Shown here one piece after another: positions 29,111-37,923 of a DNA stretch of 64,000 bases (position 1 is the stretch's first letter; the number at the start of each line of letters is the position of its first letter). The stretch is from assembly GCA_019116245.1 (NCBI GenBank), contig DXCC01000005.1, positions 1-64,000 of the forward strand, written 5' to 3'. This stretch comes from Candidatus Tidjanibacter faecipullorum. Its GTDB lineage: Bacteria > Bacteroidota > Bacteroidia > Bacteroidales > Rikenellaceae. Below the pieces are notes generated by a model. The model saw only the letters and a program-made list of their open reading frames with translations. It did no database searches and had not been told where the DNA came from. The position numbers and the translations under genes are program-made.

Positions 29111-29911
29111 ATGATCAGCAACTTAGCCTACATTCATCCGGACGCCCGCCTCGGCAAGGACGTCGTCGTCGAGCCGTTTGCCTACATCGCCGGAGACGTC
29201 GTCATCGGCGACGGTTCGTGGATCGGCCCCCATGCCGTCATTCTGGACGGCGCCCGCATGGGCAAGGGATGCAAAATCCACGCAGGCGCCGTCATCGCCG
29301 GCGTACCCCAGGACCTCAAATTCAAGGGTGAGTACACCACCGTCGAGATGGGTGACTACAATACGGTCCGCGAATCGGCCACCGTCAACCGCGGTACGGC
29401 CGCCAAGGGCAAAACCGTCATCGGCAACAACAACCTCATCATGGCCTGCGCCCATGTGGCCCACGACTGCGTGGTGGGCAGCAACTGCGTCATCGTGAAC
29501 AACGTGCTGCTGGCCGGCGAAGTCGAAGTGGGCGACTGGGCTATCATCGGCGGCGCCTCGGCCGTACACCAGTTCTGCCGCATCGGCCGCCACGCCATGA
29601 TCAGCGGCGGCTCGCTGGTGAGCAAGGACATCCCGCCCTTCGTCAAGGCAGCCCGCTTCCCGATCACCTTCGTGGGAGCCAACTTCATCGGTCTGCGCCG
29701 CCGCGGCTTCACGGCCGAGCAGATCGGCGAGATCCAGGACATCTTCCGCGTACTCTTCCAGGAGGGCCACAGCTACGGCAAGGCCTGCGACATCGTGATG
29801 AATTCGTTCCCGCAGAGCGAGACGCGCGACGAGATCATCGAGTTCATCCGCTCCTCCAAACGCGGCATCCTGAAACCCTACAACTGCGCCATCGCCGCCG
29901 AGGAAGAATAG
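29111..29911 (+). CDS. lpxA: UDP-N-acetylglucosamine acyltransferase
   Basis: 266 residues. Left-handed beta-helix hexapeptide repeats run from residue 5 to about 185 (YIHPDARLGKDVVVEPFAYI, VVIGDGSWIGPHAVI, and so on). The catalytic His lies in MACAHVAHDCVVG, and the C-terminal helical part (RGFTAEQIGEIQDIFRVLF) is typical of LpxA. It catalyses the first acylation of lipid A, just before LpxC in the pathway. It lies 67 bp after lpxC-fabZ with no separate promoter seen. Confidence 0.97.
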   Translation: MISNLAYIHPDARLGKDVVVEPFAYIAGDVVIGDGSWIGPHAVILDGARMGKGCKIHAGAVIAGVPQDLKFKGEYTTVEMGDYNTVRESATVNRGTAAKGKTVIGNNNLIMACAHVAHDCVVGSNCVIVNNVLLAGEVEVGDWAIIGGASAVHQFCRIGRHAMISGGSLVSKDIPPFVKAARFPITFVGANFIGLRRRGFTAEQIGEIQDIFRVLFQEGHSYGKACDIVMNSFPQSETRDEIIEFIRSSKRGILKPYNCAIAAEEE

Positions 29912-29962
29912 GAAGACGCACACTTTTCCGACGGAACATTAGGAAATTCCGACGGAAAGACC

Positions 29963-29970
29963 TATATTTG
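29963..29970 (+). promoter_or_regulatory. -7 box (TATATTTG) for rimP-nusA-infB
   Basis: TATATTTG 137 bp before the rimP start; the downstream leader carries two stable hairpins. No strict -33 TTTG. Confidence 0.65.
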
Positions 29971-29993
29971 CACCCGTTACGGGATAACACGAG

Positions 29994-30052
29994 AATTTGG
30001 GGACGCGAGTCCCCAAATTTCGTAATCGGGGCACAGGGGACGCCCCTGCCCC
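29994..30052 (+). promoter_or_regulatory. Structured leader with two hairpins ahead of rimP
   Basis: Hairpin 1 (29994-30019) has an 11-bp perfect stem AATTTGGGGAC/GTCCCCAAATT closed by a GCGA (GNRA) tetraloop. Hairpin 2 (30028-30052) is a 6-bp stem CAGGGG/CCCCTG with a 3-nt loop, extended by GGGG/CCCC across a 2-nt bulge. Both lie within the predicted transcript, 48 nt or more before the rimP ATG. Neither has a T-tract. They could be a regulatory leader or a partial attenuator. Confidence 0.55.
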
Positions 30053-30099
30053 GTCGGCCGTCCGTCCCCGCCGCATCATCCAACGAAGAAAACAAGAAC

Positions 30100-30567
30100 A
30101 TGATAGATACCGCAAAGATCGAAGCGATCGCCAATGCCGCCCTGGAGGGCAGCAAACTGTTCCTGGTCAGCGTGACCGCCACTCCGACCAACGAAATCGA
30201 GGTCGTCATCGACAGCGACGACTCGGTGGACATCGACGACTGCGTCAACCTCAGTCAGACGATCGAGGCCCAGTTCGACCGCGAAGCGGAGGATTTCGAA
30301 CTGACGGTCACCTCGGCCGGCGTGGGCCAGCCCCTCAAGCTGCTGCGCCAGTACCGCAAGCTGATCGGCCAGCCCGTGGAGGTGCTGCTGCAGAACGGCA
30401 CGAAGATCATCGCCGAGCTGCGCGATGCGACCGAGGAGGGCATCACCCTCGCCTACGAGGAGATGCGCGCCGTGGAGGGCAAAAAACGGAAACAGCCCTT
30501 CGACGTGGTGCAGACCTGGCCGATGGAGGAGATCAAGTACACGAAGGAGTACCTCGATTTCAAGTAG
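30100..30567 (+). CDS. rimP: Ribosome maturation factor RimP
   Basis: 155 residues from ATG 30100 (MIDTAKIEAIANAALEG); in-frame codons upstream run through the hairpin leader and are rejected. NEIEVVIDSDDSVDIDDCVNLSQ and FELTVTSAGVGQPLKLLRQYRK are the two conserved RimP regions, followed by the small C-terminal domain (IIAELRDATEEGITLAYEE). RimP assists 30S subunit maturation. First gene of the widely conserved rimP-nusA-infB cluster. Confidence 0.93.
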   Translation: MIDTAKIEAIANAALEGSKLFLVSVTATPTNEIEVVIDSDDSVDIDDCVNLSQTIEAQFDREAEDFELTVTSAGVGQPLKLLRQYRKLIGQPVEVLLQNGTKIIAELRDATEEGITLAYEEMRAVEGKKRKQPFDVVQTWPMEEIKYTKEYLDFK

Positions 30568-30624
30568 CGCCCCCCGCCGAGCGACACACATGAGAAGAGA
30601 ATAGAAAAACAATACACATAAACC

Positions 30625-31854
30625 ATGGACAACCTGAATCTGATAAGCAATTTTGCCGAGTTCAAAGAGCTGAAGAACATCGACAAAAGCACCATGATCG
30701 GCGTACTGGAAGATGTCTTCCGTCACCTGTTGATAAAGACCTACGAAACGGACGAGAATTTCGACATCATCATCAACGCCGACAAGGGCGACCTCGAGAT
30801 CTGGCGCAACCGCGTCATCGTCGAGGACGGACAGGTCGAGAATCCCAACCAGCAGATCTCCATTTCGGATGCCCGCAAGCTCGACCCGACCTACGAGGTC
30901 GGCGAGGAGGTAGCCGACGAGATCAAGCTCGATTCGTTCGGCCGCCGCGCCGTTCTGTCGCTGCGTCAGAACCTCGCCTCGCGCATCCTCGACCTGGAGA
31001 AGGCCAACCTCTTCGAGAAATACAGCGAGCGCGTGGGTGAGATCATCACCGGCGAAGTCTATCAGGTGTGGAAGAAGGAGATCCTGGTGCTCGACGACGA
31101 GGACAACGAGCTGATCCTGCCCAAGAGCGAGCAGATTCCCAGCGACTTCTTCCGCAAGGGCGACACGATCCGCGCCATCGTCACCAAGGTGGAGATGCGC
31201 AACAACAATCCGGTCATCATCCTGTCGCGCACGGCGCCCGAGTTCCTCGAGAAACTCTTCGAGCAGGAGGTTCCGGAGATCTACGACGGACTGATTACGA
31301 TCAAGAAGATCGTCCGCATCCCCGGCGAGCGCGCCAAGGTGGCTGTCGAGTCCTATGACGAGCGCATCGACCCGGTGGGCGCCTGCGTCGGCATGAAGGG
31401 ATCGCGCATCTACTCGATCGTCAAGGAGCTGCGCAACGAGAACATCGACGTGGTGAACTGGACCTCCAACACGCAGCTGCTCATCCAGCGCGCGCTGAAT
31501 CCGGCCAAGATCTCCTCCATCACGCTCGACGAGGAGAAGAAGACCGCATCCGTCTATCTGAAGCCGAGCGAAGTGTCGCTCGCCATCGGCAAGGGCGGCC
31601 TCAACATCCGTCTGGCCAGCATGCTGACCGGTTACGACATCGACGTTTACCGCGACGTCGAGGAGGAGGACGTCGATCTGCAGGAGTTCTCCGACGAGAT
31701 CGATCAGTGGATCATCGACGCCCTAAAGGCGATCGGCTGTGACACGGCCAAGAGCGTACTGGAGATCGCTCCCGACGAACTGGCCCGCCGCACCGACCTG
31801 GAGGACGAGACCATCCGCGAGGTGATCGGCATCCTGAAGTCGGAGTTCGAATAG
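30625..31854 (+). CDS. nusA: Transcription termination/antitermination factor NusA
   Basis: 409 residues. The N-terminal RNA-polymerase-binding domain (residues 1-130) is followed by an S1 domain (GEIITGEVYQVWKKEILVLD), KH1 (GERAKVAVESYDERIDPVGA, GMKGSRIYSIVKELRNENID) and KH2 (SLAIGKGGLNIRLASMLTGY). It ends with a helical domain (IGCDTAKSVLEIAPDELA). NusA modulates pausing, termination and antitermination. It lies 57 bp after rimP. Confidence 0.97.
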   Translation: MDNLNLISNFAEFKELKNIDKSTMIGVLEDVFRHLLIKTYETDENFDIIINADKGDLEIWRNRVIVEDGQVENPNQQISISDARKLDPTYEVGEEVADEIKLDSFGRRAVLSLRQNLASRILDLEKANLFEKYSERVGEIITGEVYQVWKKEILVLDDEDNELILPKSEQIPSDFFRKGDTIRAIVTKVEMRNNNPVIILSRTAPEFLEKLFEQEVPEIYDGLITIKKIVRIPGERAKVAVESYDERIDPVGACVGMKGSRIYSIVKELRNENIDVVNWTSNTQLLIQRALNPAKISSITLDEEKKTASVYLKPSEVSLAIGKGGLNIRLASMLTGYDIDVYRDVEEEDVDLQEFSDEIDQWIIDALKAIGCDTAKSVLEIAPDELARRTDLEDETIREVIGILKSEFE

Positions 31855-31997
31855 GTCTCCGCACCGGAAGAGGACGACCGCCGCGAGGCGGCCGGACGGC
31901 CGACGGAGAGCGGCCCACGGACGGAGAGGCTGCCATGCCGCTCCGCCGACAAGAGTAACACGAGAAACATAACGCCGAAAAAACAGAGAAAGAACAT

Positions 31998-34904
31998 ATG
32001 TCAAATGAGAGAAAACTGCGACTCCTGCAGGTTGCGAAGGAGTTCAAGGTAGGCATTGCCACGATTACGGATTTCCTCGAGAAGAAGAACATCCACATCG
32101 AAAGTTCCCCCAACACACCCATCGAACACGATGTGTATGCCATTCTGGAGAAGGAGTTCGGAGGCAACCGCACGGCCGACGACCGGGCCAAAGTCCGCGA
32201 GCGGATCAACATGAAGCCCGAGACCGTCTCCCTGCATGACCGCAACCACACGCATCACGATGAGGACGACGAGGAGGTGGTCATCAAAAGCGGCGTTATC
32301 AGCGTAAAGGACGAAGTGAAGACGGGCGGCCCGAAGATTCTGGGCAAGATCGACCTTTCCAACGGACACAGACAACCGGCGGCTCCGCAACCGGCCCCGG
32401 CTCCGCAGCCTGTCCACCGGGAAGAGCCGGCCGCACCTGCCCGCGAGGAAGCCGCTCCGGCTCCCGCAGCCACCCGTCCGGCACCCCAGCCCGCTCCGGC
32501 CCGTCACGAGGAACCGGTCCGGGAGACTCCGGCTCCGGCCCCGGCACCTCAGCCCGCTCCGGCTCCCGCAGCCGCTCCGGCCCAGCCGCAGCAACCGCGT
32601 CCCCAGCCGGCTCAGCCCCAGGCAGCCGCCCCCGTCAAACCGGAGATCAAGATTCAGGAGAAGACCTACGACGAGCGCATGGCCGAAAGCCGTGACAATG
32701 TCTTCCGCCCCAGCGACGAGACCCGGCTGACCGGTCCGAAGGTGCTGGGCAAGATGGACGTACAAAACCTGGGCCCGGCCGGTGGCCGCCGCGAGAAGCG
32801 CAAACGCATCGGCAAGGACAAGGTAGACGTCTCCAAGCCGCAGCCGGCCGGCCGCGACGCACGCGGCGGTCAGGGCAATCCGGGCGGCCACGGAGCGAAC
32901 AACCCGAACGCAGGCCGCAACGGCGCCGCACAGGCAGCCCAGGCCCGCAAGGAGAACGGCAAGAAGAAAAAAGCGGCGCCGAAACCCGTCGTACGCCCCG
33001 AAGTGAGCGACGAGGAGGTATCGAAGCAGATCAAGGATACGCTGGCACGTCTGACCGCCAAGGGCGGCAAGAGCAAGGGTGCCCAGTACCGCAAGGAGAA
33101 ACGGCAGGATGCCCGCGCCCGCATGGACGAGGCGATGGAACGCGCCCACATGGAGGAGTCGATCCTGAAGGTTACGGAGTTCGTGACCGTCAGCGAGCTG
33201 GCCACCATGATGGATGTACCGGTGACGGAGGTCATCACGGCCTGCATGAACCTGGGTCTGATGGTGTCGATCAACCAGCGGCTCGATGCCGAGGCGCTCG
33301 TGATCGTGGCCGAGGAGTTCGGCTACAAGGTCGAGTTTGTCTCGGTTGAGATTCAGGAAGCCATCGACGACGAGAAGGACGATGACAAGGATCTGGTGGA
33401 GCGTCCGCCGATTGTGGCCGTCATGGGTCACGTGGACCACGGTAAGACGTCGTTGCTGGACAACATCCGCAAGACGAACGTGATCGAGGGCGAGGCCGGC
33501 GGTATCACCCAGCACATCGGTGCCTACAGCGTCGATCTGAACGGCAAGAAGATCACCTTCCTCGATACGCCGGGTCACGAGGCCTTCACCGCCATGCGTG
33601 CCCGCGGTGCGAAGGTGACGGACGTGGCGATCATCATCGTCGCCGCCGACGACAACGTCATGCCGCAGACGGTCGAGGCCATCAACCACGCGGCCGCAGC
33701 CGGCGTGCCGATCGTCTTCGCGATCAACAAGATCGACAAGCCGAACGCCAACCCCGACCACATCAAGGAACAGCTGGCCCAGATGAACTACCTCGTGGAG
33801 GACTGGGGCGGCAAATACCAGTCGCAGGACATCTCGGCCAAGAAGGGCATCAACCTCGACAAACTGCTCGAGAAGGTGTTGCTCGAAGCCGAACTGCTCG
33901 AACTGAAGGCCAACCCCAACCGCCGTGCCACGGGTACGATCATCGAGTCGTCGCTGGACAAGGGCCGCGGTTACGTGGCTACGGTGCTCGTCCAGAACGG
34001 TACGCTCCGCATCGGCGATGCCATGGTGGCCGGCACCTATTCGGGCAAGATCAAGGCCATGTTCAACGAGCGCGGCCAGCGCGTGCAGGCCGCACCGCCC
34101 TCGACGCCGGTACTCGTGCTGGGTCTGAACGGTGCTCCGCAGGCCGGTGACACGTTCAACATCATGGAGGACGAGCGCAGCGCCCGCGAGGTGGCCAACA
34201 AACGCGAGCAGCTCCAGCGCATCCAGGGTCTCAAGACCCAGAAGCACGTCACGCTGGACGAGATCGGACGCCGCATCGCCATCGGCAACTTCAAGGAGCT
34301 GAACATCATCGTCAAGGGCGACGTGGACGGTTCGATCGAAGCCATGACCGACTCGCTCATCAAACTCTCCACCGAGGAGGTGCAGGTGAACGTCATCCAC
34401 AAGGCCGTGGGTCAGATCTCCGAATCGGATGTCATGCTGGCCATGGCTTCCAATGCCATCATCGTAGGCTTCCAGGTACGCCCCAGCGCCAGCGCGCGCA
34501 AGGAGGCCGAGAAGGAGGGCATCGAGATCCGCCTCTACTCGATCATCTACGACGCAATCAACGATATCAAGGACGCCATCGAGGGTATGCTCGAACCGGT
34601 CAAGAAGGAGGAGATCGTCTGCTCGGTGGAGGTGCTCGAAACCTTCAAGATCAGCAAGGTCGGCGTGGTGGCCGGCTGCGTGGTCCGCGAGGGCAAGATC
34701 ACCCGCAACACGCCGATCCGCGTCATCCGCGACGGTATCGTGATCCACACGGGCCGTCTGGGATCGCTCAAGCGCTTCAAGGACGACGTGAAGGAGGTTA
34801 CCTCCGGACTGGAGTGCGGTCTGAACATCGAGAGCTACAACGACGTACGCGTCGGCGATGTCATCGAGGGTTACGAAATCGTCGAGGAGAAACGCAAACT
34901 GTAA
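31998..34904 (+). CDS. infB: Translation initiation factor IF-2
   Basis: 968 residues. The N-terminal 400 hold an IF2-N motif, a long Pro/Ala-rich linker (about 125-215, low-complexity [11 protein letters not shown]-type repeats) and a basic region ([11 protein letters not shown]). The GTPase domain has [12 protein letters not shown] (G1), DTPGHEAF (G3) and [11 protein letters not shown] (G4), followed by domain II and the C-terminal fMet-tRNA-binding domains. It delivers initiator tRNA to the 30S subunit. A 143-bp gap without promoter separates it from nusA. Confidence 0.98.
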   Translation: MSNERKLRLLQVAKEFKVGIATITDFLEKKNIHIESSPNTPIEHDVYAILEKEFGGNRTADDRAKVRERINMKPETVSLHDRNHTHHDEDDEEVVIKSGVISVKDEVKTGGPKILGKIDLSNGHRQPAAPQPAPAPQPVHREEPAAPAREEAAPAPAATRPAPQPAPARHEEPVRETPAPAPAPQPAPAPAAAPAQPQQPRPQPAQPQAAAPVKPEIKIQEKTYDERMAESRDNVFRPSDETRLTGPKVLGKMDVQNLGPAGGRREKRKRIGKDKVDVSKPQPAGRDARGGQGNPGGHGANNPNAGRNGAAQAAQARKENGKKKKAAPKPVVRPEVSDEEVSKQIKDTLARLTAKGGKSKGAQYRKEKRQDARARMDEAMERAHMEESILKVTEFVTVSELATMMDVPVTEVITACMNLGLMVSINQRLDAEALVIVAEEFGYKVEFVSVEIQEAIDDEKDDDKDLVERPPIVAVMGHVDHGKTSLLDNIRKTNVIEGEAGGITQHIGAYSVDLNGKKITFLDTPGHEAFTAMRARGAKVTDVAIIIVAADDNVMPQTVEAINHAAAAGVPIVFAINKIDKPNANPDHIKEQLAQMNYLVEDWGGKYQSQDISAKKGINLDKLLEKVLLEAELLELKANPNRRATGTIIESSLDKGRGYVATVLVQNGTLRIGDAMVAGTYSGKIKAMFNERGQRVQAAPPSTPVLVLGLNGAPQAGDTFNIMEDERSAREVANKREQLQRIQGLKTQKHVTLDEIGRRIAIGNFKELNIIVKGDVDGSIEAMTDSLIKLSTEEVQVNVIHKAVGQISESDVMLAMASNAIIVGFQVRPSASARKEAEKEGIEIRLYSIIYDAINDIKDAIEGMLEPVKKEEIVCSVEVLETFKISKVGVVAGCVVREGKITRNTPIRVIRDGIVIHTGRLGSLKRFKDDVKEVTSGLECGLNIESYNDVRVGDVIEGYEIVEEKRKL

Positions 34905-34928
34905 GCGCCTCGTCCCGCTCTATACACC

Positions 34929-34964
34929 AAGCCGCCCGACCGGAAATGGTCGGGCGGCTTTGTT
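34929..34964 (+). terminator. Intrinsic terminator after infB
   Basis: AAGCCGCCCGACC and its complement form a 13-bp stem with a 6-nt loop followed by TTTG, 25 bp after the infB stop. The remaining 34965-35137 shows no gene. Confidence 0.85.
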
Positions 34965-35137
34965 ATATCATCGAGAGAGCGGCTACGCATGCACGGCAAT
35001 GTTCCGGGCTCCCCGCCTATCCTGCAGCGGACTTTTACCCTGCCGTCCGGCCATCCGCCAGAGACTCCGCCCGGCTATCCACCCTGCCCACGGACGGCTT
35101 CCACGGCCAACGGGCCGCTACCGGCGAATGCCCGAGC

Positions 35138-35178
35138 AAAAAAAGATCGGCGGATCTGTCACGCAAGACGATCCGCCG
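35138..35178 (-). terminator. Intrinsic terminator of the exported protein at 35190
   Basis: CGGCGGATC and GATCCGCCG arms (9 bp, 13-nt loop) are followed on the minus strand by a T7 run, 12 bp past the stop of the minus-strand gene. Confidence 0.75.
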
Positions 35179-35189
35179 CTCTTTTCGTA

Positions 35190-36248
35190 TCAGTTCGTGT
35201 GGCCGACACTGCGGTAATCCCACTCGATATAGGTTTGCTTCAGTTTACCCCGATCACCGATGGTCACTCCCTCCTGGTAGATCACCTCCCGGGGCCAACC
35301 GTCGGGGAAATACTGCAGATAGAAGCAGGAGTTGTTGACCGCATCCTCGGTTACCTGCTCATCGAAACCGGCGTCCAACTCGCTCTTGAGCAGATCGGCC
35401 TCCATCTTCTCGTCCGCAAACAGTTCGATCAGCTCACCGAGCAGGCTCTTGAGATCCTCCCGTGGAATATAGCTGTACACATCAAACAGCAGTTCGTACT
35501 CAGAGGTTTCCGGATCGAGGTTTGCCATCACATAGGTATCCGACGCATATTCCGTGTCGGTCTCGTCCGAATGCTCCGTAAACTCTCCGATCTGATACTG
35601 GTTGCCGTGGCACCGGAACAGCATCTCCAGCTCCTCGATATAGCCGTTCACCAGAGCATCCGCATCAACACCCCGCACCACGTCCTTCATATCCATGCCG
35701 GGCGGAACCAGACTGTCGATACCGGGCAGGTCGCGCACCACATCGGCCAGCACCTTGCGGGCCTGTTTCCTGACGGCGCCCAGGTTGTCGTACTTGACAA
35801 TCCGTCCGAACTCGTCGGTACGGAACCGAATGGCGGTTCCGACCACCTGCTGCTGCAGTTTGCCAACGGCAGACCGCACCCAATCCTGTGCCCATGACTC
35901 GGCCGTCGAATCGATGGCGAATTCCAGGAAACGGTACTCCATCCGGTAACGGTGCTTCGTGGAGTCGGTCACGGTTACCTGCACCTTGGTCGACAGGCCG
36001 AGCGTCTTCACCGTATCCTGTCCGGACACTTGCCACGCTCCTTCGTGGATCCAGTAGGTCATCGTGTCCCGCTTCCAGAACCACCCGATCACCGGCAGGT
36101 ATTCTTCTTCGATTTCCTTTGCCTCCGTCGCCACGACGACTTCCTCCGGAGCCGTCTCCCCCTGCCGGACGCGCGGCGCAGCCGTAAACGACGCCAGCGT
36201 CAGCAGCATGCCGCCCAGCACCAGACCGGACACAATTCGCTTCAACAT
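35190..36248 (-). CDS. Exported protein of unknown function
   Basis: 352 residues from ATG at 36248 (MLKRIVSGLVLGGMLLTLA), giving a signal peptide that ends near SFTAAPRV; the 44 upstream codons lack such a signal and are rejected. The mature part is mixed alpha/beta (VTVTDSTKHRYRMEYRFLEF, VGTAIRFRTDEFGRIVKYDN, ELLFDVYSYIPREDLKSLL) with a long acidic helix (ELIELFADEKMEADLLKSEL). No lipobox and no recognised family. Its own terminator lies at 35138-35178, so it appears monocistronic. Confidence 0.65.
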   Translation of the reverse strand: MLKRIVSGLVLGGMLLTLASFTAAPRVRQGETAPEEVVVATEAKEIEEEYLPVIGWFWKRDTMTYWIHEGAWQVSGQDTVKTLGLSTKVQVTVTDSTKHRYRMEYRFLEFAIDSTAESWAQDWVRSAVGKLQQQVVGTAIRFRTDEFGRIVKYDNLGAVRKQARKVLADVVRDLPGIDSLVPPGMDMKDVVRGVDADALVNGYIEELEMLFRCHGNQYQIGEFTEHSDETDTEYASDTYVMANLDPETSEYELLFDVYSYIPREDLKSLLGELIELFADEKMEADLLKSELDAGFDEQVTEDAVNNSCFYLQYFPDGWPREVIYQEGVTIGDRGKLKQTYIEWDYRSVGHTN

Positions 36249-36432
36249 TGCTTGATTTTTTGGTAAAACACAACAACAATCACTCGCTCCGCGGGCCTTC
36301 CGTTCCGCTCCCGGAGGATGCGCAAGGCGGCCACGCCACGAAATTATCGTAAAAATAATATCTTTACAGCGAAACCGCAAACTTTCCGGGACTGTTCCTC
36401 CGCCCCGGACATCGGTGCACCGGCCAAACGCG

Positions 36433-37050
36433 TCACGGCATCCAGGTCGTGATGCCCGTCAGTGGATGGCGCGCACGCCACGCCTCCAGTTCGGCAAACG
36501 TCCGCACACCCCCTTCCAGCACGGCCCGGTAATACTCCACACCGGCAATCGGACAGGCCTCCGGGGTCTCGTATTTCAGCCGCAGGATGGCGTCGCGCGT
36601 CTCGTCGGTCAGCGCCGCCGCGATGCGGGAGGCCATCAGCTCGAACACGCCGTCGTAGCGCGAGCCCCTCACGATATGAATCATGTCGATCTGCCACAGC
36701 GCCCCCTCCTCGCCGCGATACCACACGTGGTACTCGATGCAGGCCTCCTCGGTCCGCAGCAGATTGCCGTACGCGATCCGCTCGACGGCCGGATCTTCGG
36801 CCAGCTGCGTCATGACCGCCATCCCGACGGCCGGCCGCACCTCGTCGGAATAGATGTGAAAATCCAGGTCAAGGTGCTTCACGAGCAACCCCATGGGCAG
36901 CGAGCCGACCGGATGCACCTCGGCACCCGCCTCCTCCCACCGCTCCGCAATACGCAATGTCTCGGCCACCTGGCGGGCCCGGCGCTGGTTCTCCGCCGCC
37001 AGCCGGCGCGCAGCCTCCGCCACCGGCTCCCGATTGATCTTGGGTTCCAT
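36433..37050 (-). CDS. Nucleotidyltransferase-fold protein (predicted)
   Basis: 205 residues. VGSLPMGLLVKHLDLDFHIY fits the Gly-Ser...Asp-x-Asp pattern of nucleotidyltransferases (GS followed by ten residues, then DLD), and WQIDMIHI could supply the third acidic residue. The N-terminal helices (REPVAEAARRLAAENQRRA) and the C-terminal helical part (YETPEACPIAGVEYYRAVLE) do not identify a subfamily. Substrate unknown; the assignment is by motif only. From memory, similar proteins in databases carry unhelpful names such as 'phosphoglycerate mutase family'. Monocistronic, minus strand. Confidence 0.6.
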   Translation of the reverse strand: MEPKINREPVAEAARRLAAENQRRARQVAETLRIAERWEEAGAEVHPVGSLPMGLLVKHLDLDFHIYSDEVRPAVGMAVMTQLAEDPAVERIAYGNLLRTEEACIEYHVWYRGEEGALWQIDMIHIVRGSRYDGVFELMASRIAAALTDETRDAILRLKYETPEACPIAGVEYYRAVLEGGVRTFAELEAWRARHPLTGITTWMP

Positions 37051-37093
37051 CCGTTCCTTACCGTTTTACAGGCTCCGCCCCGGCAGACACAGA

Positions 37094-37121
37094 CAAAAAG
37101 AGAGGGGATCACTCCCCTCTC
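37094..37121 (-). terminator. Intrinsic terminator after the TlpA-like gene
   Basis: GAGAGGGGA and TCCCCTCTC form a 9-bp stem around TCAC; on the minus strand TTTTTG follows. It lies 57 bp past the stop at 37179. Confidence 0.75.
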
Positions 37122-37178
37122 CGTTGGTTTGTCCGGACTTGCCGCACCCCGATCGGGCCGGAAGCCGTTCGTTCCGTA

Positions 37179-37667
37179 CTACTGCAGGCTCTTTACGATC
37201 TTGAACAGTTCAGCCTCCGAACCGGGCGTATAACCCGTGTGCGAGTAAACGATCTTGCCGTCGGCATCCATAATGAATACCTGCGGAGTCAGATTGACGT
37301 TCATGGCACGTTTGAAGTCCTGGTTCTTATCGTACAGAACGATGAAATCGTTCCAACCGCTGCCGCTGGCCAGCGCTTTGGCCTTTGCCGACGAACGCGT
37401 ATCGTCGATCGAAACGGCAACTACCTGGAAATCGGCCTCGTCCAGCCAGTCGATCATCTGATCGTTGATGGCGTTGAGCTCCATCAGACAGGGTTTGCAG
37501 GTGATGGACCAGAACGAAATGATGGTCGGCTTGCCTGCCTTGAGCAGCGAACGGGTGCTGATGACGTTTCCCTGATGATTTTCAATCTTGACATCCGGCA
37601 TCTGAGCCATGGTCATCCCGATTCCGGCAAACAGTGCCAACACGGCTGCTACAAAAAACTTTTTCAT
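37179..37667 (-). CDS. TlpA-like periplasmic thiol-disulfide oxidoreductase
   Basis: 162 residues with a signal peptide (MKKFFVAAVLALFAGIGMTMAQ). FWSITCKPCLMEL holds the CxxC pair Cys57/Cys60, and NLTPQVFIMDADGKIV has the cis-proline loop of the thioredoxin fold. An insert between strands (DDTRSSAKAKALASGSGWND) is typical of TlpA/ResA. It would reduce or isomerise disulfides in the periplasm. The membrane partner that could supply electrons, the DsbD-like protein, is the divergent neighbour; the pairing is inference. Confidence 0.88.
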   Translation of the reverse strand: MKKFFVAAVLALFAGIGMTMAQMPDVKIENHQGNVISTRSLLKAGKPTIISFWSITCKPCLMELNAINDQMIDWLDEADFQVVAVSIDDTRSSAKAKALASGSGWNDFIVLYDKNQDFKRAMNVNLTPQVFIMDADGKIVYSHTGYTPGSEAELFKIVKSLQ

Positions 37668-37734
37668 ACTAAATTTATGTTAATCAGTTACTTTCAATCC
37701 GTCAACCCTCCCGATTGACGCTTAATCTTCAAGT

Positions 37735-37766
37735 CAAAATTAGGAATAAAATTGTGTCTGAGCAAA
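37735..37766 (-). promoter_or_regulatory. Complete Bacteroidota promoter for the TlpA-like gene
   Basis: On the minus strand TTTG (37763-37766) is the -33 box and TAATTTTG (37735-37742) the -7 box, 20 bp apart, exactly the Bacteroidota spacing. The start codon at 37667 lies about 68 bp downstream. The divergent gap 37668-37923 carries no gene. Confidence 0.8.
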
Positions 37767-37923
37767 TTATTTACTAATATTGTGACGCAATTGGGGACCG
37801 TGCCGAACCCTCGGCAACCGGCGGTTTACTTACCAAACGGAGATCGGTCCTCGGAATTGTGTATTATAATAATAAGGTATAGAAAAAGATTAAAAAACTA
37901 TTTCAATTACTCATTAAAGCCGT

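Noticed and set aside
26641-29121. An 826-codon minus-strand frame spanning the TonB-like gene and lpxC-fabZ
   Set aside because: Only its last 280 codons make sense (TonB-like); the rest is antisense to lpxC-fabZ.
32380-32640. Short repeated PAP-type coding units in infB, considered as a tandem repeat element
   Set aside because: They encode the low-complexity linker of IF-2, normal for the family.
32001-34748. A 915-codon minus-strand open frame opposite infB
   Set aside because: Antisense to infB; His/Asp/Leu-rich shadow.
34965-35137. Small ORF in the gap after infB
   Set aside because: No start with supporting promoter or recognisable protein; frames differ in no way from chance.
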